DNA of 64,000 nucleotides, from assembly GCA_913057945.1 (NCBI GenBank), contig CAJXOF010000004.1, positions 209,171 through 273,170 on the forward strand, read 5' to 3'. Shown here in pieces: positions 24,203 through 34,094 of this stretch; position 1 is the stretch's first letter, and every line of letters starts with the position of its first letter. The position numbers and the translations under genes are program-made. The stretch is from an uncultured Hyphomonadaceae bacterium (lineage in GTDB: Bacteria; Pseudomonadota; Alphaproteobacteria; Caulobacterales; Hyphomonadaceae). The notes under the pieces were generated by a model, which was given only the letters and a program-made list of their open reading frames with translations, did no database searches and was not told where the DNA came from.

Positions 24203-24940
24203 ATGCCGCGTTACAGACTCCTCCTCGAATACAATGGTGGCCCGTATCAGGGCTGGCAGCGCCTGCCTGGGATCCCGACCGTGCAGGGCGCCCTGGAAGA
24301 AGCAGCCGCAAAGCTCGATGGCGCGCCTGTTGAGGTGCATGGCGCCGGACGTACTGATAGCGGCGTTCACGCGACGGGGCAGGTCGCGCACATGGACTTG
24401 CAAACGGACCGCGGAACCAAGGTGGCGGACGCGATGAACTTCCATCTGCGTCCGCATTCGATCTCCGTGCTGAAGGCCGAAAAAGTGGACGAGAATTTCC
24501 ACGCCCGGTTCAGCGCAACAGAGCGGCACTATCGCTTCATTATCATCAATCGCCGGGCGCATTTGACCTTGGACGAGGGACTGGCCTGGCGGATATCCTC
24601 CAAGCTTGATGCCGACAAGATGCACGCGGCGGCGCAGACCCTTGTCGGAACGCACGATTTCACGACCTTCCGCGATACAGATTGCCAGGCCAAGTCGCCG
24701 GTAAAGACGCTCAACGCGATTTCCGTCTCGCGCTATGGCGACCGGGTAGAGGTAACGTGCCGGTCGAGGAGTTTCCTGCACCGACAGGTTCGCTCCATCG
24801 TGGGCAGCCTTGTGGATGTCGGCCGGGGCAAGCAGCCGGTTGGCTGGATTGCGGATATTCTGGCCGCCACCGAGCGGACCGCGTGCGGGCCGATCTCCCC
24901 GCCGGATGGGCTCTACCTGGAAAAGGTCGATTACGAATAG
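24203..24940 (+). CDS. truA: tRNA pseudouridine(38-40) synthase TruA
   Basis: 245 residues, normal length. The catalytic Asp is in GAGRTDSGVHA. The N-terminal LLLEYNGGPYQGWQ, the central NFHLRPHSISV and the SFLHRQVRSIVGSLVDVG segment are all family hallmarks. It modifies the anticodon arm of several tRNAs. It is the last gene of the def-fmt-truA group. Confidence 0.96.
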   Translation: MPRYRLLLEYNGGPYQGWQRLPGIPTVQGALEEAAAKLDGAPVEVHGAGRTDSGVHATGQVAHMDLQTDRGTKVADAMNFHLRPHSISVLKAEKVDENFHARFSATERHYRFIIINRRAHLTLDEGLAWRISSKLDADKMHAAAQTLVGTHDFTTFRDTDCQAKSPVKTLNAISVSRYGDRVEVTCRSRSFLHRQVRSIVGSLVDVGRGKQPVGWIADILAATERTACGPISPPDGLYLEKVDYE

Positions 24941-25019
24941 TCCCGCCTGACGCGAAGTCAGTCTGTGCAGAATTCGGCTTCCGCTCTAGCCTCTCTGGAA
25001 AACAAGAGGGAGCGAAAAG

Positions 25020-26255
25020 ATGGCTATCGATTTTACGATACCGGAAGAGGCAAAAGAAGTCCGCGAGCGCGTGCGCAAATGGGTGCAGGAAGAATGCATT
25101 CCCGCCGAACAGGAAATGGCGAACGGTCGCGCGTTCAAGGACGTGCTGCCGGAATTGCGCAAGAAGGCGCGGGCGCAGGGGCTCTGGTTGCCCTTCATTC
25201 CCATCGAGCATGGGGGGATGGGACTTGGGCCTCTCGCCAATGCACTGGTCCAGATGGAACTTGGCCAGAGCCATCTCGGCGCGCTGTCGATGAACTCGCA
25301 GGGACCGGACGACGCGACCATGCTGACCTTGCTGGCGCATGGTACCGATTTCCAGAAGGAGAAATACCTGAAGCCGCTGCTGAATGGCGAAAAGCGCATT
25401 TGCTATTCCATGACGGAGAAGGCCGCCGGCGCGGATGCCACGGGCATGCAGACGCGTGCAGAGAAGGACGGCAAGGGCAATTACGTCCTGAATGGCGAGA
25501 AATGGTTTTCCAGTGCTGCCTCTGCTGCCGACATTGCGGTCGTTATGGCCAAGACCAATCCGGACGCACCGCGCCACCAGCAATTCTCCACCTTCATCGT
25601 TGAACTACCCAATCCCGGTTACAAGATCGTCCGGGACATCCCGACCATGGCTGTGCACGGCGCGCACTATGAAGAGATGGGCGGCGGGCATGCCGAAGTG
25701 AAGATCGAGAACCTTCTCGTGCCGGAAGAAAACCTGCTTGGCGGGGAAGGGGGCGGCTTCTCCATGGGGCAGCATCGCCTCGCCTATGGTCGCCTGCGGC
25801 ATGGCATGCACAATGTGGCAATGGCCCAGCGCGCCCTCGATCTGGCTACGGAACATGTCACGAGCCGCGAGACCTTCGGCAAACCTCTTGAAGACCGCCA
25901 AGGTGTCCAGTTCATGCTGGCCGAGTGCGCGAGCCAGCTCTACATTGCCCGGCTGATGCTGATGCATATTGCCTACAAGGCCGAGAATGGCATGGACCTG
26001 CGGCAGGAGAACGGCATCGCCAAGGTCTTCCTTGCCAACATGGTCCACAAGGTGGTCGATACGGCAATCCAGCTGCATGGCGCACTCGGCTATTCGCTCG
26101 ATACGCCGCTGGCGGCCTGGTACACGCATATCCGGTCTCAACGCCTCGTAGATGGGCCGGACGAAGTGCACAAATGGATCACCGGCAAGAATGTCATTCG
26201 CGCCTTCCGGAAGGACGGCACGACCGCGGCCGCAGCGGGCGGGGACCTGTTGTGA
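25020..26255 (+). CDS. Acyl-CoA dehydrogenase
   Basis: 411 residues. This FAD enzyme introduces the 2,3-double bond into acyl-CoA. Layout: N-terminal helical domain; middle barrel with CYSMTEKAAGADATGM and NGEKWFSSAASAADIAVVM; C-terminal helices with RETFGKPLEDRQGVQFMLAECASQL and LHGALGYSLDTPLAAWYTHIRSQRLVDGPDEVH. The ending resembles the ACAD10/11-type subgroup, so the chain-length preference is not assigned. GAGGGAGCG precedes the start. Its stop overlaps the next gene's GTG start in GTGA, showing coupling. Confidence 0.92.
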   Translation: MAIDFTIPEEAKEVRERVRKWVQEECIPAEQEMANGRAFKDVLPELRKKARAQGLWLPFIPIEHGGMGLGPLANALVQMELGQSHLGALSMNSQGPDDATMLTLLAHGTDFQKEKYLKPLLNGEKRICYSMTEKAAGADATGMQTRAEKDGKGNYVLNGEKWFSSAASAADIAVVMAKTNPDAPRHQQFSTFIVELPNPGYKIVRDIPTMAVHGAHYEEMGGGHAEVKIENLLVPEENLLGGEGGGFSMGQHRLAYGRLRHGMHNVAMAQRALDLATEHVTSRETFGKPLEDRQGVQFMLAECASQLYIARLMLMHIAYKAENGMDLRQENGIAKVFLANMVHKVVDTAIQLHGALGYSLDTPLAAWYTHIRSQRLVDGPDEVHKWITGKNVIRAFRKDGTTAAAAGGDLL

Positions 26256-26623
26256 TCAAGCTGACCTTTTGCTTGCGTCGCTTGCCACATCTGAGCCGTG
26301 AGGAATTCCAGCGCTACTGGCGAGAGCAGCATGCCCCGCTGGTCGCGAAACATGCCGAAACGCTGGGTATTCTCCGCTATGTGCAATGCCACACGGGGCA
26401 CGATGCATTGAATGGCACCATGCAAGGCTCACGCGGCGGACCGGAGGCGTATGACGGCGTTGCCGAACTCTGGTTCGAAAGCGAGGAAGCCATGGCCGCG
26501 AATACCAGCGAGGCGGCGGCGAAAGCAGGCGCTGAACTGCTGGAGGACGAGAAGAAATTCATCGATCTTGCAAATTCACCGCTCTGGTTCGGAGACGAGC
26601 ATGATGTGGTAAGTCGGGGCTAG
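26252..26623 (+). CDS. EthD-domain (dimeric alpha/beta barrel) protein
   Basis: 123 residues with a GTG start overlapping the acyl-CoA dehydrogenase stop by four bases. IKLTFCLRRLPHLSREEFQRYWREQHAPLVAKHAETLGILRYVQCH is the EthD signature, with the YWxxxHAPL motif and conserved Arg/His. EthD-like proteins form small dimeric barrels and accompany oxidative catabolism; the activity is usually unknown. It converges with the methionine gamma-lyase gene; both stops use the same CTAG. Confidence 0.82.
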   Translation: MIKLTFCLRRLPHLSREEFQRYWREQHAPLVAKHAETLGILRYVQCHTGHDALNGTMQGSRGGPEAYDGVAELWFESEEAMAANTSEAAAKAGAELLEDEKKFIDLANSPLWFGDEHDVVSRG

Positions 26624-27810
26624 CCAAAGGCCGCGTCGAGGTCTGCCAGAATGTCCTCGACATCTTCCAGCCCCACTGACAGCCGGACCAGGCCGTCGCT
26701 GATGCCGTGCTCCAGGCGTTCTTCCTGCGAATAGGTCGAATGGGTCATGCTGGCCGGGTGCTGGATCAGGGATTCCGCGTCGCCGAGGCTGACGGCGCGC
26801 TGGATCAGGGTGAGCCTGTCCATCATGGCCGTCCCCGCGCCGAAGCCGCCTTTCAGCTCGAAGGCGATCATGCCGCCAAACGCACTCATCTGCCGGCGAG
26901 CGAGTTCATGCTGTGGATGGCTGGGCAAGCCGGGATAGTGGACCTCCGAGACGGCGGGATGGGAGCCCAGCCATTCAGCGACTGTCAGCCCACTCTCGCA
27001 ATGGCGCGCCATGCGCAGCTGCAGCGTCTTCAGCCCGCGCATCACCAGCATCGCCGTCAGTGGGGCCATCACCGAGCCGGTCATGTCCTTGACCCCGATC
27101 ATCCGGATTTCATGGATCAGGTCAGCCGGGCCGCACACGACCCCTGCCACGAGATCGCCGTGGCCGCCGAGATATTTCGTGGCCGAATGGAGCACGAAAT
27201 CCGCGCCAAGCTCGATGGGCCGGGTCAGCAGGGGGGAGGCATAGGTGTTGTCGACTACCGTCAACGCGCCGGCCTGCTTCGCGATCGCTGAGACGGCGGC
27301 TATGTCGACCAGCCGCATGTTCGGATTGGCCGGGGTTTCGAAATAGACGATCCGGGTCTGCTCGCTGATCGCTTCGCGCAAATTGGCCGGGTCGCGCAGG
27401 TCGACATGAGTGACCTTCACACCGAAGCGCGAAAGGCCATCGCGCATGAACGCAAATGTGCAGCCATACAGCGTCTTATCCGTTATGATCTCGTCTCCCG
27501 GTTTCACCAGGGTCCAGAGCGTTGCGGAGATGGCGCCCATGCCGCTGGCGGTCGCCAGACCGGCTTCGGCGCCCTCGAGATTGGCGATCCGGGATTCGAG
27601 CAGGGCGAGGGTCGGATTGGAGATGCGGGAGTAGATATGACCTTCGGTTTCCCCCGCAAATAATGCTGAACCTGTTGCAGTATCAGGGAAAACGAAGGTA
27701 GACGTCATGTGCACGGGCGGAGTAAGTGCGTGCGAATGATTTGCAGGTGCGTAGCCATGGTGGATGGCGCGCGTTGCGGGTCCGTGGGAGCGAACAGGTT
27801 TGTGAGGCAT
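26620..27810 (-). CDS. Methionine gamma-lyase (Cys/Met-metabolism PLP enzyme)
   Basis: 396 residues. It cleaves L-methionine to methanethiol, 2-oxobutyrate and ammonia. The PLP lysine is K212 (HSATKYLGGHGD), the cofactor Asp is D187 (VVDNTYASP), and the active-site Tyr/Cys pair Y115 and C117 occurs in DKTLYGCTFA. That Cys, equivalent to C116 of Pseudomonas MGL, separates gamma-lyases from cystathionine gamma-synthases. Cystathionine gamma-lyase or O-acetylhomoserine sulfhydrylase is less likely. It is transcribed divergently from an Lrp-type regulator, a classical pairing for an MGL operon. GGAG precedes the start. Confidence 0.85.
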   Translation of the reverse strand: MPHKPVRSHGPATRAIHHGYAPANHSHALTPPVHMTSTFVFPDTATGSALFAGETEGHIYSRISNPTLALLESRIANLEGAEAGLATASGMGAISATLWTLVKPGDEIITDKTLYGCTFAFMRDGLSRFGVKVTHVDLRDPANLREAISEQTRIVYFETPANPNMRLVDIAAVSAIAKQAGALTVVDNTYASPLLTRPIELGADFVLHSATKYLGGHGDLVAGVVCGPADLIHEIRMIGVKDMTGSVMAPLTAMLVMRGLKTLQLRMARHCESGLTVAEWLGSHPAVSEVHYPGLPSHPQHELARRQMSAFGGMIAFELKGGFGAGTAMMDRLTLIQRAVSLGDAESLIQHPASMTHSTYSQEERLEHGISDGLVRLSVGLEDVEDILADLDAAFG

Positions 27811-27871
27811 CGGGGGAAGTCTCCTGATCTGTTCGAGTAGAGTAGCAGCACATTTGGGACATGTGCTGTCA

Positions 27872-27924
27872 ATTTATGCCAATATCAGAATGATGATTGG
27901 CAGAAATAACCAACTGGGGGTTAT
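27872..27924. promoter_or_regulatory. Divergent operator region between methionine gamma-lyase and Lrp-type genes
   Basis: An imperfect inverted repeat has arms ATTTATGCCAAT (27872-27883) and ATTGGCAGAAAT (27896-27907), 12 bases each with one mismatch, separated by 12 bases. An adjoining smaller palindrome, ATAACC...GGTTAT (27906-27924), runs up to the regulator's ATG. The AT-rich quasi-palindromic form suits an Lrp/AsnC octamer controlling both genes, including its own. Confidence 0.6.
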
Positions 27925-28389
27925 ATGGATAAGATTGATGCTAAGATAGTGCGCGCCCTGCAAGAGGATGGCCGCCTGACCAATCAGGACCTGGCGGAAA
28001 AGGTCGGCCTGTCGCCATCACCTTGCCTGCGCCGGGTTCGGAATCTCGAGAAGGCCGGGATCATAACAGGCTACTGCGCCACGATCGATCAGAAGGCCTG
28101 TGGCTATCCGATTACCTGTTTTGTGCGGATCCGGCTGTCGATCCATACCGAGGACACGATCCAGAAATTCGAGAAAATCGTGAACGATACGCCGGAGATC
28201 CTGGATTGCTACTTGATGGCGGGCGGATCGGATTACCAGCTGCGGGTCGTGACGGGCAGCCTCGACGAATATGAGGAATTGGTGCGGAAGACCTTCCAGA
28301 AATTGCCCGGCATTTCGTCTGTCGAGACCAGCTTTGCCTATGGCGTCGTCAAGAAGTCTCGTGTCCTGCCGGTCAAGATCGGGGTTTGA
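27925..28389 (+). CDS. Lrp/AsnC-family transcriptional regulator
   Basis: 154 residues. The N-terminal winged helix (DAKIVRALQEDGRLTNQDLAEKVGLSPSPCLRRVRNLEKAGIITGY) is typical. The C-terminal RAM ligand-binding domain includes AGGSDYQLRVVTGSLDEYEELVRKTFQKLPGI. Divergence from the methionine gamma-lyase gene suggests it senses methionine or a related amino acid and controls that gene. This is inferred by context and by precedent (MdeR of Pseudomonas). Confidence 0.9.
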   Translation: MDKIDAKIVRALQEDGRLTNQDLAEKVGLSPSPCLRRVRNLEKAGIITGYCATIDQKACGYPITCFVRIRLSIHTEDTIQKFEKIVNDTPEILDCYLMAGGSDYQLRVVTGSLDEYEELVRKTFQKLPGISSVETSFAYGVVKKSRVLPVKIGV

Positions 28390-28502
28390 TCGGCAATCGG
28401 CAGGGGGAAATGCCGGAAATGAGCGCAGTTTCCGGCATCTCCTGTATCAATCCCGCTTTGTCAGCATAGGCGCGGGGGAGGGAGCTGCTATATAGACAGG
28501 TG

Positions 28503-31355
28503 ATGAGCACAGATTCTCCCGTCCAGCCGCCGCAAGAACCCACTCTTGTCGAATCCCGCAACCGGCCCGGTCGTCGGCCCGGCAAATGGCGCATTTCAAA
28601 CATCATTGATGGCCGCGCGCTGCGCGTGAAGCTGACAGCCGCCGCGCTCGACAATCTGGGGGACGCCCAGACGATGCGGAAGGCGGCCCTGGACCATCTG
28701 CACGGCGCCATGTTTCGTGGCCGCATGATCGCGCAGGAGCGCCTGCAACAGGGTGCTGACGGGTTGGACACGGCCCGGTTGATCGCAGCGGTACAGGACG
28801 AAGTGATCCATGCGCTGTATGATTTCACTACCACGCATGTGCACCGTGCGCGCAACCCCACCGAGGCGGAGCGCCTCGCTATCATCGCGACCGGCGGATA
28901 TGGCCGCGGCGTGATGGCGCCGTCCTCGGACACCGATTTATTGTTCCTGCGCGCCTACAAGGCCTCCCCGCACACCGAGAGCGTCATCGAATACATGCTC
29001 TATGCCTTGTGGGACATGGGGCTGAAGGTGGGCAACGCATTCCGCACGCCGGCCGAATGCGTCAAGCTGGCGGCCGAGGATGTGACAATCAAGACATCCC
29101 TGCTGGATGCGCGCTTCATCTGTGGCGACCAGGCCTTGTCGGCTGAGATGCTGACCAAGTTCAAGAAGGATGCGGTGGACGGCAAGGATGCCGACTTCAT
29201 CGCTGACAAGCTGGCGGAGCGTGATGCACGCCATGCGCGCCAAGGCGACGCCCGCTACGTGGTCGAGCCGAACATCAAGGAAGGCAAGGGCGGCCTGCGC
29301 GACCTGCAAACGCTCTACTGGATCGTCAAACATATCTATGGGGGACACACCCTGGAAGATGTGATGCAGGGCGGGCCGTTCACACGCAGCGAGTATGGCT
29401 CCTTCATTCGATCCGCGAAATTCCTTTGGACGGTGCGCTGCCATCTGCACTTCGTGACTGGCCGCGCCGAAGAGCGGCTGAGCTTTGACTTGCAGTCCGA
29501 AATCGCGGCCCGCATGGGCTATCGTGACCGGACCGGCCAGTTGGGCGTCGAACGGTTCATGAAGCGCTATTTCCTCGTGGCCAAGGATGTCGGCGCGCTG
29601 ACCCGGATCATCGCGGCAAAACTGGAAGCCGAACAGAAAAAGAAACCGGAAGGATTCCGTCGGCTGTTGCCCCAGAAGACTCCACAGGCGCTGGAAGACG
29701 AGGGATTTGTCATTGATGCCGGGCGGGTGAGCATCACGTCAGAGGCGGTGATGAAGAACGACCCGCTCAACATGTTGCGGCTGTTCGTCATTGCGCGGCG
29801 AGAAGGCAAGGACATTCACCCGGACGCCCTGTCGGCAATCACCCGAAACCTGAGGGCGCTGAACGATAATATTCGGAATACGGACGATGCCCGAAAGCTG
29901 ATCCTGCATGCGATCCTGGGTGGCCGGGATCCGGCGCTAATCCTGCGCCGGATGAACGAGGCGGGTGTGCTCGGCAAGGCCATTCCGGAATTCGGCGGCA
30001 TTGTCGCGCAGACCCAGTTCAACATGTATCATCATTATACGGTCGATGAGCATACAATCCGTGCCGTCGAGGCCATCGCTGAGATGGAGCAGGTCAACGG
30101 CGAACGTGTCCCCCTGGCCAGCGAGATATTCCCCTTGATCGAGAATCGCCGCGCGCTTTACCTCGCCATGCTGCTGCATGACACCGGCAAGGGCAGGGGC
30201 GACCAGCAGATCGAAGGCATGAAGACCGCGACCCGTGCCTGCCAGCGTCTGGGGCTGCCAGAGGATGAAACGGACCTGGTGGCCTGGCTTGTGGGCAATC
30301 ATCTGGAACTCAGCGAGACAGCGCAGAAACGGGATATTTCCGATCCTCGCACGGTGACGCAATTCGCAAATCTGGTGGGCTCTCTGGAGCGGCTGCGGCT
30401 GCTCTATATCCTGACGGCGGCGGATATTCGCGCCGTAGGCCCCGGCGTGTGGAATGCTTGGAAGGGCCAGCTTATGGCCGATCTCTACCACAATACTGCT
30501 GCAGCCCTGCGCGGTGGCCGCGCGGACGAAGCGGGCGTGCAGGCCCATCTCGAAGGCCGCGCTGAAGCCCGCCGCCAAGCGCTTATCGAGGATCTGGGAG
30601 AAATTCCGCCAGTCCTGCTGGAAATGGAAACAGCCTACTGGACGGGCTTCGACGTGCCCGATCTGACCTGGCATGCGACAGCCCTGAAGGATGCTGGCAA
30701 TATCATCTGTTACCGTTTCCCGCCGGAAGGCGGCGCGCTGACCTTGCTCGTCTCAGGACAGGACCGCCCGGGCCTGTTCGCCGACCTTGCCGGCACACTG
30801 GCCAATCTTGGCGCCAATGTCGTCTCGGCGCAGGTCTTCACGAACCGCAGTGGTCGGATTGTCGATATTTTCATTCTGCAGGATGCGTCGCAGAAGCCGT
30901 TCGGCCAGAAGGATTCAACCCGCCTGGAACGTCTTGAAACGGCGTTGAGGGACACCCTCGGCGGAACGCGGGTCACGGAATTGGCGACCTCGCGCATGGG
31001 GCGCCGACAGGCTGCCTTCCTCGTGCAGCCCTCGGCGCAGATCCGGGATGACGTCTCCACCGAATATACTGTCGTTGATATTGCCGGGCGGGATCGTCCG
31101 GGCCTGCTCTATGATGTCGCCAGCGTTCTGGCCAACAGTGGCCTGTCGATTCATTCTGCGCATGTTGGCTCATATGGGGAACGCATGTTCGATGCATTCT
31201 ATGTCCAGACGGACGAAGGACAGAAGCTGACCGAAAAGGCCCGGATCGAGACACTGAAGGGCCGTCTTCTCGACGCACTGGGACAGCATGAACCGGATGC
31301 GCCGGAAACGCCGGCCCGGAAATTGAGACGTTCTCGCGCCGTGGACAGTTTCTGA
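28503..31355 (+). CDS. glnD: Bifunctional PII uridylyltransferase / uridylyl-removing enzyme
   Basis: 950 residues, normal for the family. This nitrogen sensor uridylylates PII (GlnB/GlnK) when glutamine is low and reverses it when high. The nucleotidyltransferase motif is GGYGRG (131-136) followed by D143-x-D145. The HD domain has HHYTVDEHTIRAVEAI and LLHDTGKGRG (H559, D560). Two C-terminal ACT domains (SGQDRPGLFADLAGTL; AGRDRPGLLYDVASVL) bind glutamine. A GTG directly precedes the ATG I chose. glnD-murJ-trpS is a conserved alphaproteobacterial order. Confidence 0.97.
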   Translation: MSTDSPVQPPQEPTLVESRNRPGRRPGKWRISNIIDGRALRVKLTAAALDNLGDAQTMRKAALDHLHGAMFRGRMIAQERLQQGADGLDTARLIAAVQDEVIHALYDFTTTHVHRARNPTEAERLAIIATGGYGRGVMAPSSDTDLLFLRAYKASPHTESVIEYMLYALWDMGLKVGNAFRTPAECVKLAAEDVTIKTSLLDARFICGDQALSAEMLTKFKKDAVDGKDADFIADKLAERDARHARQGDARYVVEPNIKEGKGGLRDLQTLYWIVKHIYGGHTLEDVMQGGPFTRSEYGSFIRSAKFLWTVRCHLHFVTGRAEERLSFDLQSEIAARMGYRDRTGQLGVERFMKRYFLVAKDVGALTRIIAAKLEAEQKKKPEGFRRLLPQKTPQALEDEGFVIDAGRVSITSEAVMKNDPLNMLRLFVIARREGKDIHPDALSAITRNLRALNDNIRNTDDARKLILHAILGGRDPALILRRMNEAGVLGKAIPEFGGIVAQTQFNMYHHYTVDEHTIRAVEAIAEMEQVNGERVPLASEIFPLIENRRALYLAMLLHDTGKGRGDQQIEGMKTATRACQRLGLPEDETDLVAWLVGNHLELSETAQKRDISDPRTVTQFANLVGSLERLRLLYILTAADIRAVGPGVWNAWKGQLMADLYHNTAAALRGGRADEAGVQAHLEGRAEARRQALIEDLGEIPPVLLEMETAYWTGFDVPDLTWHATALKDAGNIICYRFPPEGGALTLLVSGQDRPGLFADLAGTLANLGANVVSAQVFTNRSGRIVDIFILQDASQKPFGQKDSTRLERLETALRDTLGGTRVTELATSRMGRRQAAFLVQPSAQIRDDVSTEYTVVDIAGRDRPGLLYDVASVLANSGLSIHSAHVGSYGERMFDAFYVQTDEGQKLTEKARIETLKGRLLDALGQHEPDAPETPARKLRRSRAVDSF

Positions 31356-31377
31356 GAATTCGATCAGGGATTCCCGC

Positions 31378-32934
31378 ATGAGCGTCGCCCGCAATACCCT
31401 TGTGCAATCTTCCCTGACCCTGGGCAGCCGTATCCTGGGCATGGTGCGCGATATCCTGCTGATCGCGAAGATCGGCGCAGGACCGATCGGCGACGCCTGG
31501 GCGACCGCGCAGCAATTCCCGAACCTGTTCCGCCGTATTTTCGCTGAAGGCGCTTTTGCCTCGGCCTTCGTGCCCACCTATGCCCGCACGCTGGAAGCCG
31601 AAGGAATGGAGGCCGCACGCGATGTGGCGCAAGAAGCGCTCCGCGTCCTGTTCGCGGCGACGGCGGCGCTGACCATCCTTGCGCAGATCTTCATGCCGTG
31701 GGTCCTGTTGCTGATCCATGGCGGGCAGGCGGATGATCCGGAAAGCTATGGCCTTGCCGTGCTGCTGACGCGGATCACGATGCCGTATCTCACCTTCATG
31801 GCAATTGCGGCGCTCCTGTCCGGCGTGCTGAATTCGGCAGAACGTTTTATCCTGTCAGCGGGCGCGCCAACCTTGCTGAACCTGTCCCTGATCCCCGCCG
31901 CCTTCGTGGCGCCAGATGCCAAGGGTACGGCGTTGGCGGCGGCACTGGCCTATTTTGTTGCAGGCGTGTTGCAGGCGGGGGCCCTCTGGTGGGGCGTCAA
32001 CCGGCAGAAAGTACGTCTCAGCCTGATTGGCTGGCCGCGCATGACGCCCGCCGTCAAGAAAGTGCTGAAGCTCGCCATTCCTGGCACGATTGCGGCGTCA
32101 GGCACGCAGATCAACATCATTGTCAGCCAGTCGCTGGCAAGTTTTGAAGTCGGCGCGAAATCCTGGCTCTATGCGGCGGATCGGCTTTACCAGTTGCCGC
32201 TCGGACTTGTCGGGGTTGCCGTCGGTGTCGCCATCCTGCCGCGTCTCAGCCGGGCTGCGCGGGCGAGCGATGATGGCTCCAGCCGCCAGACGATGGATGA
32301 GGGCATTGGCCTCGCCATGGCGCTGACCCTGCCGGCGGCTGCGGCGCTGATGATCGCGCCGGTCTTCCTGATTGATGCCTTCTTCACGCGCGGTGAATTC
32401 CTGCCATCCGATGCCACCATGTCCGGCAATGCGCTGTTTCATTTTGCGTGGGGGGTGCCCGCCTTCGTGCTGATCAAGGTGCTCGCGCCGGCCTTCTTCG
32501 CGCGGGAAGATACAAAGACACCGATGCGCTTTGCGCTGGTCTCCGTTGCGATCAACACGGCGCTGGGTGCGGGCCTGTTCTTCTGGATGAAGTCCAATGG
32601 TCAGGCAGGCTTCATCGGTCTTGCCATTGCCACGTCGATTGCGGCCTGGGTGAACACGGCCCTGCTGGCCCTGACCCTGATGCGGCGCGGCTGGTATATC
32701 CCCGGTGCGCGGCTCGTCTCCGGTGTTGTCCGCGCCGTGATCGCTACGGCGATCATGTCGGGCGCCGTCTGGTTCATGCTGAAAAACCTCGCTTTGATCC
32801 GGGCCGAACTCTGGAATTCGCGCATTGTTTCAGCCGCCGCCATCGTGCTGGCGGGCGGCGTGATTTACGGGTTTGCCGCCCTGCTGACCGGCGCAATCCG
32901 CATTTCTGACATTCGTAAGGCTTTGCGGCGCTAG
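31378..32934 (+). CDS. murJ: Lipid II flippase MurJ
   Basis: 518 residues, about 14 membrane helices. It moves lipid II across the inner membrane for peptidoglycan synthesis. The N-terminal LVQSSLTLGSRILGMVRDILLIAKIGAGPIGDAW and FRRIFAEGAFASAFVP are MurJ signatures carrying conserved Arg residues of the cavity. Lies 22 bases after glnD and 24 before trpS, so probably one operon. Confidence 0.95.
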   Translation: MSVARNTLVQSSLTLGSRILGMVRDILLIAKIGAGPIGDAWATAQQFPNLFRRIFAEGAFASAFVPTYARTLEAEGMEAARDVAQEALRVLFAATAALTILAQIFMPWVLLLIHGGQADDPESYGLAVLLTRITMPYLTFMAIAALLSGVLNSAERFILSAGAPTLLNLSLIPAAFVAPDAKGTALAAALAYFVAGVLQAGALWWGVNRQKVRLSLIGWPRMTPAVKKVLKLAIPGTIAASGTQINIIVSQSLASFEVGAKSWLYAADRLYQLPLGLVGVAVGVAILPRLSRAARASDDGSSRQTMDEGIGLAMALTLPAAAALMIAPVFLIDAFFTRGEFLPSDATMSGNALFHFAWGVPAFVLIKVLAPAFFAREDTKTPMRFALVSVAINTALGAGLFFWMKSNGQAGFIGLAIATSIAAWVNTALLALTLMRRGWYIPGARLVSGVVRAVIATAIMSGAVWFMLKNLALIRAELWNSRIVSAAAIVLAGGVIYGFAALLTGAIRISDIRKALRR

Positions 32935-32958
32935 ACAAACGCGCTAAAGCGCCTGCCC

Positions 32959-33996
32959 ATGACTGATACACCTGCATCCTATAGCGGCCCGCAGCGCATT
33001 TTCTCGGGTATCCAGCCGACCGGCAATCTCCATCTGGGCAACTATCTGGGGGCCCTGAAGAAATTCGTGGACCTGCAGGAGGAGGGCTGGGACGCGGTGT
33101 ATGCCGTGGTGGACCTGCACGCGATCACGATGCCGGTTGAGAAGGGGGCTCTGGTCAGCCAGACCCGCCAGATCGCGGCGGCCTTCCTCGCCTGCGGCGT
33201 CGATCCGAAGAAATCCATTATCTATGCGCAATCCTCGGTGAAGGCGCATGTCGAACTTGCCTGGATATTCAACTGCGTTGCGCGGATGGGCTGGGTCGAG
33301 CGGATGACCCAGTTCAAGGACAAGGCCGGCAAGGATGCCGAACGTGCCTCTGTGGGCCTGTTCACCTATCCGGTGCTGCAGGCGGCCGACATCCTGGCTT
33401 ACAAGGCAACGCATGTGCCGGTGGGCGAGGACCAGAAACAGCATCTGGAGCTCAGCCGCGACATCGCCGACCGGTTCAACCGGGAATATGATGCACCCGG
33501 CTTCTTCCCGCTGCCGGAACCCCTCATCAAGGGGCCAGGTGCGCGCGTCATGAGCCTGAAGGACGGCACGAAGAAGATGTCGAAATCCGATCCGTCCGAA
33601 TTGTCGCGCATTTCCCTGGTGGATGATGCCGATGCGATCGCGAAGAAGATCAAGAAGGCGACCACGGACCCGCAGGGCCCGATGCCGTCCGAAGTGGATG
33701 GCCTGAAGGGCCGCCCGGAAGTCGAGAATCTCGTCGGTATATATGCGGCGCTCTCGGGCGAAAGCGTTGAGGCCGTGCTGAAACAGTTTGGCGGGCAGGG
33801 CTTCGGCGTGTTCAAGCCGGCGTTGGCCGATGTGACGGTGAACCACCTTGCGCCGATCACACAGCGCTACCGCGAAATCCTCGACGATACAGCCTTCATC
33901 GACTCTGTCCTCAAGGATGGCGCCGAGCGGGCGCATGCGATCTCCGCGCCGATCATCGATGATGTGCGCAAACTGGTCGGTTTCTGGGGCGCCTGA
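32959..33996 (+). CDS. trpS: Tryptophanyl-tRNA synthetase
   Basis: 345 residues, class I synthetase. The HIGH-type motif appears as [14 protein letters not shown] near residue 20 and the KMSKS motif as KKMSKSD (K206-D211). [14 protein letters not shown] and [18 protein letters not shown] are strongly conserved in bacterial TrpRS. Charges tRNA-Trp. Completes the glnD-murJ-trpS group. Confidence 0.97.
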   Translation: MTDTPASYSGPQRIFSGIQPTGNLHLGNYLGALKKFVDLQEEGWDAVYAVVDLHAITMPVEKGALVSQTRQIAAAFLACGVDPKKSIIYAQSSVKAHVELAWIFNCVARMGWVERMTQFKDKAGKDAERASVGLFTYPVLQAADILAYKATHVPVGEDQKQHLELSRDIADRFNREYDAPGFFPLPEPLIKGPGARVMSLKDGTKKMSKSDPSELSRISLVDDADAIAKKIKKATTDPQGPMPSEVDGLKGRPEVENLVGIYAALSGESVEAVLKQFGGQGFGVFKPALADVTVNHLAPITQRYREILDDTAFIDSVLKDGAERAHAISAPIIDDVRKLVGFWGA

Positions 33997-34094
33997 TCCT
34001 CACCTGCGACACGTACCTGCGGCGCCGCGTTGCATTGACCCCGGCGCCAGTCAGGCTACCTGTCGGGCAGACTTCAGACGGTTGGAGACCATTC

